A stretch of DNA of 64,000 nucleotides, taken from contig VZDJ01000346.1 in the NCBI GenBank assembly GCA_008694505.1, positions 9,101,244 through 9,165,243 on the forward strand. Reading direction: 5' to 3'. A program made the translations under genes and the position numbers. The DNA comes from Cyanoderma ruficeps (lineage: Eukaryota > Chordata > Aves > Passeriformes > Timaliidae). Shown here one piece after another: positions 44,792 through 56,222 of this stretch (positions within the stretch are counted from its first letter, which is position 1; each line of letters opens with the position of its first letter). The notes under the pieces were generated by a model. The model had not been told where the DNA came from. It saw nothing but the letters and a program-made list of their open reading frames with translations, and made no database searches.

Positions 44792-46555
44792 TAGTTATTT
44801 CTGGTGCGTGTAGTAATACCATACCAGTTTGAAAGCAATGCTTTCTCTGCAGTAACCTACATCAAGTAGAGATGCATATAATTTTCGAGGAGGTAGAAAT
44901 TGATAACAAAGCCCAATAGCTTTTCTAATCTTGACAGCATTCCTGCTCCCTCGCCAAAATAGTGCTGGAAGGAAAGTGTTCTGGCAAATGAATAAAGTGA
45001 GAAGGAACAGCCTTGGACTACAGCTTAATCAAAATCCTTTTTCTTTTCGATAACCAAAAATGAGAGAATAGGGAAAAATTCCGTTCATACGGACATTTTT
45101 ACCACACACAGAAATGTGTATCAATACCTCTATATCATATTTTAGGGTCTGCCAGTTTCTGTTATAAAGCAGGTTTATAACTCAGCTGTAAAAACTTGCT
45201 CAAGGCTGAGCCTTTCCCCCCACACCCACACTCCCCCAACATGTGCGTCCTGAGGCAAAACATTTTCCCCCACTAAATCTGAAAAACTCAGTGTGGCTGT
45301 TTTAAGTTACTAGTGACAGCTGGGTTTTAGCACCACTTTAACCTTAAAATAGCTTCCTTTATTTGACTGAAGTTTTGCAGGACATTAGTCCATAATGTAA
45401 ACTAGTGCCTTTGTGTGGTTTGGAGAACAAAACATGAACTACAACATGACTTTATTTTTAAAACTGTCTGTATACAGAAACTTTATTTTATCCACCATCA
45501 AATTTTCAGAAGTACTTTCAATGTATGTATGACTGTGCACTGTTAATTAGCTGGAAGCCAGTAACATGCAGTTCAAAAATTTAAGAAACAGAGCTGTCTC
45601 CTTAAAATCTCCCAAGTTCAGTGTTACCCAGATGTGCAGGTGCTAAGTACAGCTTGTGGGGTCTTGCTTACTTCTGATCTGCCACCACTACATTGTATGT
45701 TCTCCCTTCAGCCCTAATTCATTTGGTGCTTATCATCTTCAAGCTGATAAAAACAGGGATATATGTAAATGTGACCTTTCAAATATGTACTAAGGGAAGA
45801 GATTTTTTTGAAGTTGACTGAAAACTATGGACCCAAAGGCACATTAACTACATTAATTACATGAAAAGTTAATGATGCCACAACAATACACTTAGGAATA
45901 TATGTTCAACACCTCTATTTCTTCTAGTAGACAAGAAATCAAGTCTCTGGGCACAGTTTGATGGCTTTATAAACCAAATCTGGCTATGGCAGTTTCATTT
46001 TAAAACCAAAAGCTTACTTGGTTTCCAACTATGCCTGTTAACTTTTCTCTCCTTTTCTATACGCTTACCAAAATGAATTTTGTCTGGAGATTCCTGAACA
46101 TGGCTGGAATTTGAGTCAAAAACTGGAATAAAATCTGATCACCATTTGGAGCATATGCTTTATAGTTAATAATTTCTATGCATACTTGATACGACCAAAT
46201 GCACAGTAAATAAGAATGTAGTAACTGCAATGTTTTTCTCTTGAGTTCTATTTTGTTAAAAGGTATTTCTAAAAGCTGTGTCTCTCATCTGCTGGGAATA
46301 AAGGAGGCTGGAGCCTGCATTGTCCTTTTCTGACTGTGAAATAAGCCCATCCATTATCAACATTTCATACAATGATTTAATAACTTAGTCATTGTTTAAA
46401 TGACACTGTTTAAAAATGTATATGTATATACACACATGTGCTTCATTCCTGAATATTTTATGGAAGTTGTTTAATACTTCTAGTTTTGCATATTGATGGA
46501 TAAATTGTAATATAATTAAATTGTTTAAAGATAATAAAGCTATTCCTGTAATATT
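44792..46555 (+). other. VPS13B: VPS13B 3' UTR (probable extent)
   Basis: Sequence after the stop codon. AATAAA occurs at 44991-44996, 46297-46302 and 46533-46538; the last is followed by a TG-rich stretch suited to cleavage, so I place the distal end near 46555. The end position is inferred, and the earlier hexamer would give a UTR of only about 220 bases. Confidence 0.55.
46533..46538 (+). terminator. VPS13B: Probable distal polyadenylation signal of VPS13B
   Basis: AATAAA followed about 20-35 bases later by a T/G-rich element (tgttcttgtgagctgtt). Alternative hexamers are at 44991 and 46297 upstream and at 46968 downstream. Confidence 0.5.
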
Positions 46556-49391
46556 TGTTCTTGTGAGCTGTTTATTCATTCAGTTATAAAGTGTAGGACA
46601 ATGATGAGACAGATGTACAAGCTTCATGAGGGACCCATTAGATCCCAGTTGGTCACTGGACTTTGTAGTGTAGCAGAAAATGCAATAGATCATGACAATA
46701 CTTTGGAAGTAAAAACTGGTGACTAGCTTGCCAAAAACGTGTGCTGAAAAGTTTTATGCTTTTGTGACTAAGTGAATCAAAACAGCACTGTAGTCACCAT
46801 TTCAATTAGACTAATCTGTTCCTTATTTATAGAGTACACAGACAAGCCAAGGGGATGCAAACACACCTGTAAAAAATGAGCAACAGCTATTTCATTTCTA
46901 AGAGTTTGCAGATTTCAGCCATTGTTTTAAAATACATTTGTGTTTTTCCTGAATTGCATTCTCCTGGAATAAACACTTGCTTAAATTACACTTTTCTTCA
47001 GTGAATTGAGCTGCATCTTTACTGCATTATGCAGGTTCTTTCTCCCCCTTCTGACCACATGTATGGAAACGAGTGGGGACAGCACATAAATCAACCTCTC
47101 CTACATATGAGCTGTGTGAACTATGAAAACAAAGTTGTCCAAGGAGCAGCTGCCTGTACTTAGATGCTAAAGCAGTGCAGTGTGTACTCTTGAAACATGC
47201 CTACTCTCATAACGCTCTTTAGACCTGGAGAGCTCACAATTTCAAATCTATCTTTTTAGTTTGCTTCCAGAACAATCAATCACTCCTCAAACACTCCAGA
47301 ATAAAGTAAGCTAGCCAAAAAATTTGGAGGCATAGTCAGGCAAGACCCTTCCCAAAGCAGTTTGGGTCAAATAATTCCTTTTTATATATCATTTCATACA
47401 TAAATATAGCAAAAACCTTCAGACACTTGGGATAGTCTCCAAGAGCAGCTAAGCATGTTTTTCAGCTCTGCATCTCCTAGAAACAGAATGCCAGACCCTG
47501 TAACAAGCAACTGATGAGGGTCTAACTCACAGGACTTGTACTATGTTATGTCCCACTCCAGTTCTTTGTATGATAGAATTAGCTGAATTCTTGCTGGCAA
47601 ATGAAAAAAAAAGAAAAAAAAAAGGAGGAAAACTGTTGGATTGGTGCTGATTTCAGAAAAGCAGGTTAGATACCCCTTTGCACTCCCTTTCTTCTCCAGA
47701 GGAAAGCAAGCTGTGGGTTGGTTGGCATTGCCTGCTTAAGGGAAGTACTTGCCTTGCATCCAGTGCGAAACCAGACTGCATCCAGAAAGCAACAACTGCA
47801 GCCCGCAGGACTCTAAGCACAGCCACAGAACTTAGAACTCGCCTTTCTTTGTTGAATACATTTTACCAGAGACATCCCTGAGCTCACTGTATCTGTCAAA
47901 AATTGCTTTTAGTGACAAAACTCCCATTTAAATCACGTGAGCTGGTAGCTGAAGGAATGTGGACTTAACTGCTGCTAGCTGCAACAGTTTAGAAGAATTT
48001 AACAGTAAATTAATTCATAGCAACTGTAAGAATACGGGCCTAGACCAACAAGGGAAGTCATGTCTATTTGCCTGCACACCTGGCAGTAGCAAGTTTCTTT
48101 GCCTCTGAAGCTGTCAGTAAGACTGAAGACCCCTGGCTATTTAAACCTGCAGACAAGCCTGAGAAAATGTTAGTCAGTACTTAACAGCATACACTGTTTA
48201 TACTGTACATTGGGAAGATAAATGGGTATCATTTGCTATTGTTAAGCTCTGGTTTACGTTTATAGGAGCTGGGGTATTTTGATTACTAGATGGTTTCCCC
48301 TGCATCACTAATGTCAGATTCTTTCTTTGCTTAAAGGAAGCACTGGCTGCATGGGAAGTTTAAAGAAAATCCCATGTTACTCTATAAAATGTTCTGGATC
48401 ACATACATTACTTCTGTGCTTTCATTAGTTCAAATGTTGTTCAAGGATACCTATTAAGTGTTAAGTAGTTAATGATCCATGTAAAATAATGAGTTACTCC
48501 AAACAGGATTTGAACCGAAGACCTTCAAATACAACACAGATGGCCTAATTTGTCATGCTGCTTCATACAAAGACTTCCTTCCTTTCATGCAGTCAGCTTT
48601 TGCCTGCTCTCCTCAGTATCCACATTCAGCAAACAAAAGCTGCAATCCCAGTACCTTCTTCATCCTGCGCAGCAGGCAATGACAAAGCCTGTTCTCACCG
48701 ACAGGTTATCATGGCCCAAGACAGAGCGCCACGTCTCAGACTGCACAGAACGCAGCAGAGATCCAAACTAGGCTTAGCTGACTACCTCCAGATATTAAAA
48801 AGATGATACATGTCTAAAAGCAGCATGCCAAGATTTTTATTACCATAATACAATATTTACTTTGCCTGCCTGTACCCCCTTCCTCTTGTACACCCATTAC
48901 ATGGGAACATGCCTGCAGTTTGCAGTCATTTTCCAATTAGAGTAACTAATATACCATGTGTAACAATGGGCATTTGCAGAGTCTGTAAGACTTGCTGTAA
49001 CAGTTTGCTTATCTAAGGAAGACAATACAGTGCAGACAGAAAAAGACAAAGAGGTTGGCTGGTGTATTTCCAGAATTTCTAGCCAAATTTTTTCTACTCA
49101 AGGTCAGCTCACCTTGTGAAGCCAGAGGTAACACAGACCCCTCCAGCAATCTATACTCTCCCTTCCTGCAACATCTCTCTTGCACATTCCCATAAGCAGC
49201 TGGGACAAACTAGCTGTCACTCCTTAGGGATATACTGTCCTATCAAATGTGGAATTTGGCCAAAACAGATGCAAAGAATTCCTGGAGGAAAGATAGACTT
49301 AGTCATGTCAGGCAAGTTCTGAAGACTTTGCACCACTCTTTCCATCCAGCACTGGAGCCTTTAAGTATTTCTACATTAATGAAGATAAGGA
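46556..49391. other. Gap between convergent VPS13B and COX6C
   Basis: About 2.8 kb lies between the inferred 3' ends of the two genes. It contains an A-rich run near 47605-47624 and further AATAAA hexamers (46968, 47300). A tRNA B-box-like motif on the - strand near 48500 lacks a tRNA fold. No gene was recognised. Confidence 0.7.
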
Positions 49392-49411
49392 AATATCACT
49401 GACATATGTAT

Positions 49412-49417
49412 TTTATT
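49412..49417 (-). terminator. COX6C: Probable COX6C polyadenylation signal
   Basis: AATAAA on the - strand inside the inferred last exon. It is the only hexamer within a few hundred bases after the likely acceptor. Confidence 0.55.
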
Positions 49418-49447
49418 TACTGAGTTGCATTAGAGCGTGCCATACAT

Positions 49448-49466
49448 TGAAGTGCATTGCACTTCA
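49448..49466. repeat. COX6C: Perfect 9-bp dyad in the inferred COX6C 3' UTR exon
   Basis: tgaagtgca, one base, then tgcacttca. In the transcript it would form a small stem only if the tight loop opens; it may be coincidental. Confidence 0.6.
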
Positions 49467-49521
49467 CACTTCAGTGAACAAATAAGGTTCAGTCATCAAG
49501 TCTCCTTGAACTGAAGGGAAC

Positions 49522-52326
49522 CTGCAAGACAAAAAAAGCCCATTAAGTTATGATGGACAAACTTCATGCTCTAAATAAACATATGAATATGTATGAATGC
49601 AAAGCAGCAGAGAGAAATGTTTATGTGGTAGTTTAGTCTAGAGGAATTCCCCCTTATTTCCTGATGCTTGAAGCTTCACACACCCTTCATGTGGCAAACA
49701 GAAGTGAAACATGGAACAAATCAAGAGCTGGAAGAACACTGCACAGCCCATCAGATTCACTGTATATGCTGCACTGGTAACTGAATCAGTCTTGCTGAGG
49801 GCCTGCAGGAGAAAGGAATGCAGCTTTCAGATAGGAGCCAGAGAGGAAACAAGTGGTGTAGGCAGCCTACTAAGGAAGGAAGAAAACCAAATTCAAATTG
49901 CTTCTCCTCATTATGCTGAGCACAATCCGAGACCAGCTGCGTTCCATAACAAGAGTCATGAAAGTGGTTAGCACCAAACTCTGAGCTTCCCCCTTTATTC
50001 CATTACTGAGCAAACAGCAGATGCCAGATACTCCTCACATTTATACCAGCTCTCAACTTCCATTGTCAGTATCACCACCAGAGTCCACACCAGGCAGATG
50101 AGACTGTGAATTCACAGGGAGGTGCCAAGGTGCCTCCGTGCCCAGCAGGAACAGGCTTGGTGTAGAGTGCCACGCCACCACCAGAACTAATGAACTCCTT
50201 CCAGACCACCCAACCCCTTCCTCGATTCTGGGGCTAAGTGCTGGCTCCAAAACGAGTATATTCAGCGAGGTTAAGCCACTGTATTTGCTGCCATATGCAG
50301 CACATACTCCAGTGAACTGGGAGATGCAGCGTGTGCATGATCACTGTATCTTTCAGGTAACTACACCAAAAAAAAGGCTTAAAATTCAAAATTGCCAAGA
50401 TTTAAACTTCTGAGGCAAACAAAAATGTTTTCCATCTGTTCTGGGTACTTGTCCTTTTTTTATAGCACATTTGAAATACTTGCATTGTTTTCCCCTTCTA
50501 CTTTTGTATTTATGTGCAGGAGCAACAAAAAACAACCTCTTTCCACTACGAAGGAGTGAACAAAGTATCTGTTCTTATATAAACAGGCTAAGGAGTAAGA
50601 AGCATCAGCAATTCAAACAAAATCACAAAAGATGATTTGTCGTCCACATTTTCTTTTGAGCCAGTACAATTAAGAAATGGAAAAATTGTTTAGGAAACAT
50701 TTAATTTTAACAGGTGCACACAATGTGCAATTTTTTTTTTAAGCTGGGAACACAGGCTGGGAGTGGAGCTCTATTTGTACTGAAATAAATCCTGCTCATG
50801 ATTTGAATTAAATATTCAACATGCACCCTTGTTGGCAGTGTTTGTTCCAAATGATTTTACCACCAGATGGCCCTTCAGAATACATTGATGAAGGACGCCT
50901 GACTAAAGAATGCAATTCCAGTGTCTGAAGAAGTTTAAAAGTGACTATGTATTAGCCAGAGGACTGAACCAGAAGCAGAATTACCAAGATTTAAACCAGG
51001 TAAATTTGTAATTTCATTATTTATCTTTGTTGCAGTCACAGCTACAGAACAGCAGTATCCCACTCTTACAAAATAAAAAAACACCAAAAATATTACCAAA
51101 AGCTGGGACTGACACAAGGATTTTTTACCTTTTTTTCTAATTTTTTAGAAGAGATGGAGCTCTGAGGTTTTTTTTACATTATTGTGTTAAGCAGAAACGA
51201 GACAGTTACAGATTGTCAGAGAACAGAATTCAGTATTCTTAGTGTTAAGTACAAATCTTTTATTCAATCTTGCTTCTTCATGCAAACAAGCTGAGAAAAT
51301 CCAGCTGGCCATGATAATTAAAACCACAGATTATCACGTAATGATCATAATATGAAAACATTCCAAAAGAATGAAAAACTCTCATTCTAGATTAGTCTGA
51401 AGTCATTTTAGGAGAAGCAGAGAACTCAATGTAAAAAATTTGCACCAAGAAAGGGAGAGGAACTCTTTATTGAGTTGTCACATCAGCTTGTGCAGCTTAG
51501 TGAGTGTAGTTATTAATAACTACAATACAGCTGAAATCAAGGTTTTTTTTTCCTGGTGTTACTAGCAAGGGAGAACAAAGCTGGGTAGTTTTCCTAGAAA
51601 AGGCAGCATCAAGTGCTAAAAAAAGAATATTGTGAACAAAGTTCTATTCAAGCTTCATACAATATGGCAAAAATGTGATTACTAGCACACAGAGCTGTAT
51701 GCCACTGTGATTTTTTAATATATATATACATGTGTGTATATAGATGTATTTCCCCTCATGACTAGCTATCTCCCCCCTCACCAACTCAAAACAGAAAATA
51801 ATATGCAGAAGCTGTCTGTGTTCCTTACATTAAGCTGCATGCTATGAGAGAATCAGCCTCTCCATTTTCTCACTCACTGTACCACCACAAGAATGTAAGC
51901 AGAAGATACCGAGAGCCCCAAGTTAAGCGGTTCAAGATGTGACGGCATCAACATAACTGTGGAATCAGGCACATCTTGGCGTTTAACAGCAGAGCTTTGT
52001 CTCCTCTCCTCGGTGATGTGAGGAGGGCAAAGGCCTGGCATCATCAGTCTCCTACACCACACAAGTTAAACAAATTACCCTAAAGGTACTCAGGAGATTG
52101 TATCCTGCCTTTACTCCCCAGTCCCCAGTTCTCCTGTCTCTTCACATTTTTATTACCCAGAGGTCTCTTGAGTGCAATTTGTATCCTTTCTCTTTGGAAA
52201 CCCCTTTCAATTTGAAAAAAAAACAAAAGACCCCCCACAGGCAGAAGCACAACATTGCACTGAGATCATCTTACTCCTGTTCTAATGCAGTGCAGTCCAC
52301 CACCAGATTCAGCAGATTCAGCTTAC
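49522..52326 (-). other. COX6C: COX6C last intron (inferred), 2.8 kb
   Basis: It lies between the donor two bases after the stop and the inferred 3' UTR exon. AT-rich, with a TA/TG-rich run at about 51717-51745. No gene or dispersed repeat was recognised. Confidence 0.55.
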
Positions 52327-52448
52327 CATCACTTGGGCGGTGCAGACTCAAACACACCAGCTGCCTTCATGGCTTCAAAGTCCTTCATGGGATCATGGTG
52401 TTTATAGAACTCTTCATAAGCTTTTTTTCTGGGTTCAGCAACTCCAAA
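52327..52448 (-). CDS. COX6C: COX6C second coding exon with stop codon
   Basis: Acceptor ACTTTCCAG at plus 52449-52457. It has 39 codons, then TGA at plus 52331-52329. Two bases after the stop, the sequence GTAAGC forms a strong donor, so this is probably not the last exon. Confidence 0.93.
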
Positions 52449-54119
52449 CTGGAAAGTAGCATACAGAAAATTAAAGTTTGCAAAGCTTTATGAACATGTT
52501 TTTTTTCTGTTAGTTCCATAATTTCTATCAGTGGATATTCATCTAAAAAGCCTTCAGCTCAAATTATTAAACATTCCTTTGTTCCTGTTAAAACCCACAG
52601 GTCAGGCTACCTGATCCCTGGTCAGGAGAACAAATGTCTGCAGTAAAACCTTAAAAAGAAAGTCTGTTACAAGGTTACATCACACTTTCAAGATCCAAAA
52701 ACACTCCATCTGTATTGAGACTCCAGTGTCCAACACCCTCCCTGCTAATAGTTTTATACATTAAACATTTTTGTGCCTGTGGGCAACTGCAAAACTCTAA
52801 CTGGATAAAATGGCATTGTACACTGAAGGACTGCACTGGAGCTACACTGCAAGTCAACCACATCTGGCAAAACGTTACAAGACTGCTGAGCCACCCTCAC
52901 CAGTCACCAACATAAAAAGACACAATCCTCATTTCCTGGACATGCATTCACCTGAAGCACAGGGATATACCCAAAAAGCTCCCAAAAACATGAAAAAAAA
53001 AATCTGGTGGGTTTGTACAACAGCATCTTACATGGAACAAAGTAAATCGCTGCTGAGATCCACGTTACCCGTTCTAAATCTGGTCTGCCACCTTACCCGG
53101 GTATTAACATGGGGGACAAATAAGGTACTGACCCAGAGACTATTAAAAAATTATAATCTAAGTCTGAACACAAATAAGCTTGTCTACCTCCCAACAGATG
53201 TATTAAGTACATGTGGGAGCTCATTGTTTCTGACAGGCATTTGTGAGAAGTTGTGAAAAACCTGAGATTAACTTCATTTCTCGTGACTTTTATCAACAGC
53301 TTCCTGAGCATTCAAATGCTGCCAACAGTACACGCAGGAGTTCAATGGGAAAACCAAGATCCAGTTCGTACACAAGAATTCCCACTGTGTTGTTTGCTTT
53401 GTGTATGAGATCCAAAAATTATTTAATAAGAGCACTCAAGAACAAGTACTGCTCTTATCTCTATCAGAAGTCAAACCTGTAAGGGTGTTTTTCTGGAAAC
53501 ATAATGCTCCATTTTCCACAATACCTCAAAAGCAAGGACAGAAAGACCACAAGAGGTGCTCCCACATTGGTACCTTCAGTGTGAAGGATGAGTTTTCCAA
53601 ATTTTCTAAGAGCAAGTTTTCTGAAATCAGTCAAGAGATAAAGCAGGATTTGGACAACTCTCCCAAGTCTCAGAAACTGTGGCAGACCAAAGCACAAACT
53701 ATCTGGAGTTCATGTGCATCAACTGTGACTGGTCAAGAGCATTTTGGGACTAGGAGACTCAAGGTCAAGTTGTCACAAATTGCATGATCTTGAACACACA
53801 GAATGAAACATCAGATTATTCACGTCCTTTCTTCAAATGAAGATTAGGAAGATTTATTTGTGCTTTGGAAACACGCTTACAAAAATACATTACTAAACCT
53901 CTCTGATGAACAGCTCAACCCAATCTCAACAGAAAAATATTATAATTATAATTCTTTAACTATTCCAATGAACCCAGCCGATAACTGAATGACTGCAGAG
54001 CCCACCTTGAACAAAGTTGCGGCTCCCATAGACACCAAAAATGCCCCGAGGAGGTGGAACTTCATCCGCTTGGCCAGGAGGCCCCGCATCTGCGGCTTTG
54101 GCAACAGTGCAGCCGACAT
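52329..54119 (-). CDS. COX6C: COX6C, cytochrome c oxidase subunit 6C (77 residues, two coding exons)
   Basis: COX6C is a nuclear-encoded structural subunit of cytochrome c oxidase (respiratory complex IV), with a single helix in the mitochondrial inner membrane. The coding sequence joins 54119-54006 and 52448-52329 on the - strand, with the intron between codons. The protein starts [19 protein letters not shown], carries one hydrophobic helix (about residues 21-39, with [15 protein letters not shown]), then the basic [16 protein letters not shown] block and [15 protein letters not shown]; the length is close to the 75 residues usual for the family. The start is the first ATG after the splice acceptor and fits the family N-terminus. 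The CpG-island promoter and an NRF1-like site suit a housekeeping mitochondrial gene. It converges with VPS13B, as in mammals. Confidence 0.96.
52449..54005 (-). other. COX6C: COX6C intron between coding exons, 1.6 kb
   Basis: GT-AG intron on the - strand. Open frames on both strands (for example 53401-53787 on the + strand) match nothing recognisable. No snoRNA box pattern stood out on reading. Confidence 0.8.
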
Positions 54120-54133
54120 AGCGACCAGATTTC
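54006..54133 (-). CDS. COX6C: COX6C first coding exon
   Basis: Acceptor TTTTTCTTTCAG (at plus 54134-54145) and donor GTGGGC (plus 54000-54005). Fourteen untranslated bases precede the ATG at 54119; 38 codons follow and end at a codon border. Confidence 0.95.
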
Positions 54134-54739
54134 CTGAAAGAAAAAGGATAAGGGAACTGTGGGAGAAGCTCTACTTAGAATAATCTTCTGTACTACAGAA
54201 AGATCGTTCTTTTCGTACTGTGCAATAATCGTCCTCACAATATAAGCAGCAACAGTCCTGAGTGTCTGACCTTTCAATGAGACTACTTAAAGGACAAAAT
54301 TCAAGGACAACCTAGATATGACACGATTCTATCTAGTTTAAGTTCTTATATTCCCTACACCCAGTATTTGTGGAATCAGGGCCGGCCTTCGTTGTTCACA
54401 CTAAATCCTGCGCTCCTCGAAGGGTCTGCCCTCCCAGGCCTGCTGTCCTGGTTATCTACGTCAGAAGACATTTAAGCAGTACCGGGGACAGGCTGGGACC
54501 AGCCCCGCGCGGTTGCCCGCACCCAGGGCACCCCAGCCCCGCGTTGCAGCCGCCGCCGCTGGGCCCGGCTCCGCCACCCTCAGGGACGCGCAGAGGTCAC
54601 GGGGCTGTCGCGGGGCCGCGGCCGAGCAGGGAGCGGCGGCTGGCGGCCCTAGGGATGGGGACGATAAGGCAAGTCAGAGGGAATGAGGGGAGGAAGACGG
54701 AACAGCGGGATCGGCGGCGGGAGCGGAGAGCAGCCTCAC

Positions 54740-54800
54740 CTCAGCTCCCAGCAAGATCCTTCTGCGCCGCCGGCCGCGCTCCCGCTGCGGCCCCGCTACT
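54740..54800 (-). other. COX6C: COX6C 5' untranslated first exon (5' edge uncertain)
   Basis: Read on the - strand, the exon ends AGCTGAG before the donor GTGAGG (plus positions 54734-54739), inside a CpG island. The transcription start is not visible and is placed near 54800 only because the NRF1-like site lies there. Confidence 0.55.
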
Positions 54801-54811
54801 CCGCATGCGCG
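54800..54811 (-). promoter_or_regulatory. COX6C: NRF1-like binding site in COX6C promoter
   Basis: The - strand reads CGCGCATGCGGA, a near match to the palindromic NRF1 consensus (YGCGCAYGCGCR), with the GCGCATGCG core intact. NRF1 controls many nuclear genes of respiratory complexes. A half-site, GCGCATGAG, lies nearby on the + strand at about 54870. Confidence 0.6.
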
Positions 54812-54884
54812 GGGGGCAGGCGGCGTACGGCGGGCGGCGCGGGTCAAACCCGGCCAGGCGCAGCGCCCCGCGCATGAGAGAGCA

Positions 54885-55502
54885 AACCACGGGCTGGATT
54901 GGGCTAGAAAAGGCCTCTGAGGTCATCGAGGCCGGCCTGGGACCGAACAGCACCGCGTCACACAGACCCTGGCACTGAGTGCCAAGTGCAGTCTTTTCTT
55001 AAACAGCCCCAGGAACGATGACAACAGCACCTCCTTAGGCTGCACATCCCAATGTTTGTTTAATCATCTTTGCTGTGAAGAAATTCCTCCTAATGTCCAA
55101 CCCCAACTACCTCTGGCACAACTTTTTGTTCTGTCACTTGTTACCTATGAGAAGAGCCCAACCCCCACCTGGCTACAGCCTCCTCTCAGGGCGTTGTAGA
55201 GAGCGCTAAGGTCACACCCGACCCTCCTCTCCAGACTAAACACGCCCAGCTCCATCCGCACGGCACTTCTGCTCCAGACCCTTCAGCAGCTCCAGCGCCC
55301 TTCTCTGGACCCTCCACCAGGCCCTGAATGTCCTTCTGAACTGAGGGGCTCAGAACTGGACACAGCACTCCAGGTGTGGCCTCACCAGTGCCAAGTACAG
55401 AAGGACAATCACTGCCCTGGTCCTCCTGGCCGCACCGTTTCTGATGGAGGCTAAGATGCCACTTGTCTTCTTGGCCACCTGGGCACATGCTGGCTCATGT
55501 TA
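54885..55502 (-). mobile_element. CR1 LINE fragment (3' region), minus orientation
   Basis: The + strand carries antisense CR1 landmarks: gaccctggcactgagtgcca near the start, gaagaaattcctcctaatgt, ctggacacagcactccaggt with gtggcctcaccagtgccaag, and cttcttggccacctgggcac. Its 3' end faces the COX6C promoter. Confidence 0.88.
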
Positions 55503-55560
55503 AGGTCGCTTCTTCTGTCTTTAAGGTCCCTTCCTACCCAAACCATTTTGTGATTCTGTT
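55503..55560 (+). mobile_element. CR1 3' tail, plus orientation, abutting the previous copy
   Basis: It ends with taaggtcccttcctacccaa and ccattttgtgattctgtt, the sense-strand 3' terminus of CR1. Only the tail remains, so it is either a very short insertion or the remnant left by a nested or inverted event. Confidence 0.7.
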
Positions 55561-56222
55561 AAGAGCCATGGGAGAAAACCAAGTTACCCCTTTGAAGGAT
55601 GCCCAAGGTGACACTGGTGGGCCGAGGGACTTAGGCCTTTATATAGAGAGTTTGCCAGGAATTATTGGCCAAGCCTAGAAAGAAATGAACCCATGTATAA
55701 TCCTTTGTATATGTCCCTTGGAAAGTTTTTGTACCTTTCTTGGAAATGAGGAACATGTGCTTTGCCCATGATTTCCACATAATCACCAGCTGCATGTGGA
55801 ATTGTCGTTTGTATTTCTGGGGAGTCTCTGTGGGATTTACACTGAATGCTGTAAATTCCTGGCTTGAAAAAACAAGTCCCTCCTGTGCACTGAGGTATTC
55901 ATTCAAGCCTTTTGCTCCCTTGCCAAAGCCAGCAGATCCTGACATCAAACGAGGGAGATGGACCTTTAAAACTGAAGATGAGTTGCTTTTCCTATGATGG
56001 AATTAAGAAGAAATAAGTGTCAGTAGAAAATTTCAGAGGGAAATCATACAGCTGTGGCTACAAGCTGGAAGAATGTTCTTTGCAGGAGAAGTTTGAATAG
56101 ATGCAATTTGGACAACATTCCCTCAAACTGAAGAAAATTTATTACAATAGTTGAGACCAAAATGAAGAATCTTTGTCTAAGAGTTTTTCCCATGTGGATT
56201 AACACAAAAACCCCAAAAGTTA
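55561..56222. other. Intergenic spacer between CR1 fragments
   Basis: It holds no recognisable gene. Open frames of 80-105 codons on both strands overlap each other and match nothing I know. Confidence 0.6.

Larger units (their letters stand above)
49393..49521 (-). other. COX6C: COX6C terminal 3' UTR exon (inferred)
   Basis: On the - strand a good acceptor, GCTTTTTTTGTCTTGCAG, ends at plus 49522, and an AATAAA lies about 105 bases further on (plus 49417-49412). With the strong donor just after the coding stop, this gives a short last exon that is wholly untranslated. The junction and the 3' edge are inferred; transcript reads would settle them. Confidence 0.6.
54480..54895. promoter_or_regulatory. 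COX6C: CpG island at the COX6C promoter
   Basis: A block of very GC- and CpG-rich sequence begins abruptly near 54480 and ends near 54895, where a CR1 fragment starts. It covers the first exon and its donor. A 202-codon open frame on the + strand through the island is a by-product of base composition. Confidence 0.85.

Noticed and set aside
48490..48525. tRNA-like B box (GGTTCAAATCC) on the - strand
   Set aside because: The T stem does not pair, and no acceptor stem or A box could be found. It may be a very old SINE, but I cannot support it.
53401..53787. 128-codon open frame in the COX6C intron, + strand
   Set aside because: Low-complexity Lys/Ser-rich translation with an overlapping open frame on the other strand; no family match.
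54370..54978. 202-codon open frame through the CpG island
   Set aside because: GC-rich DNA has few stop codons, and the frame crosses the COX6C first exon antisense and runs into a CR1 fragment.
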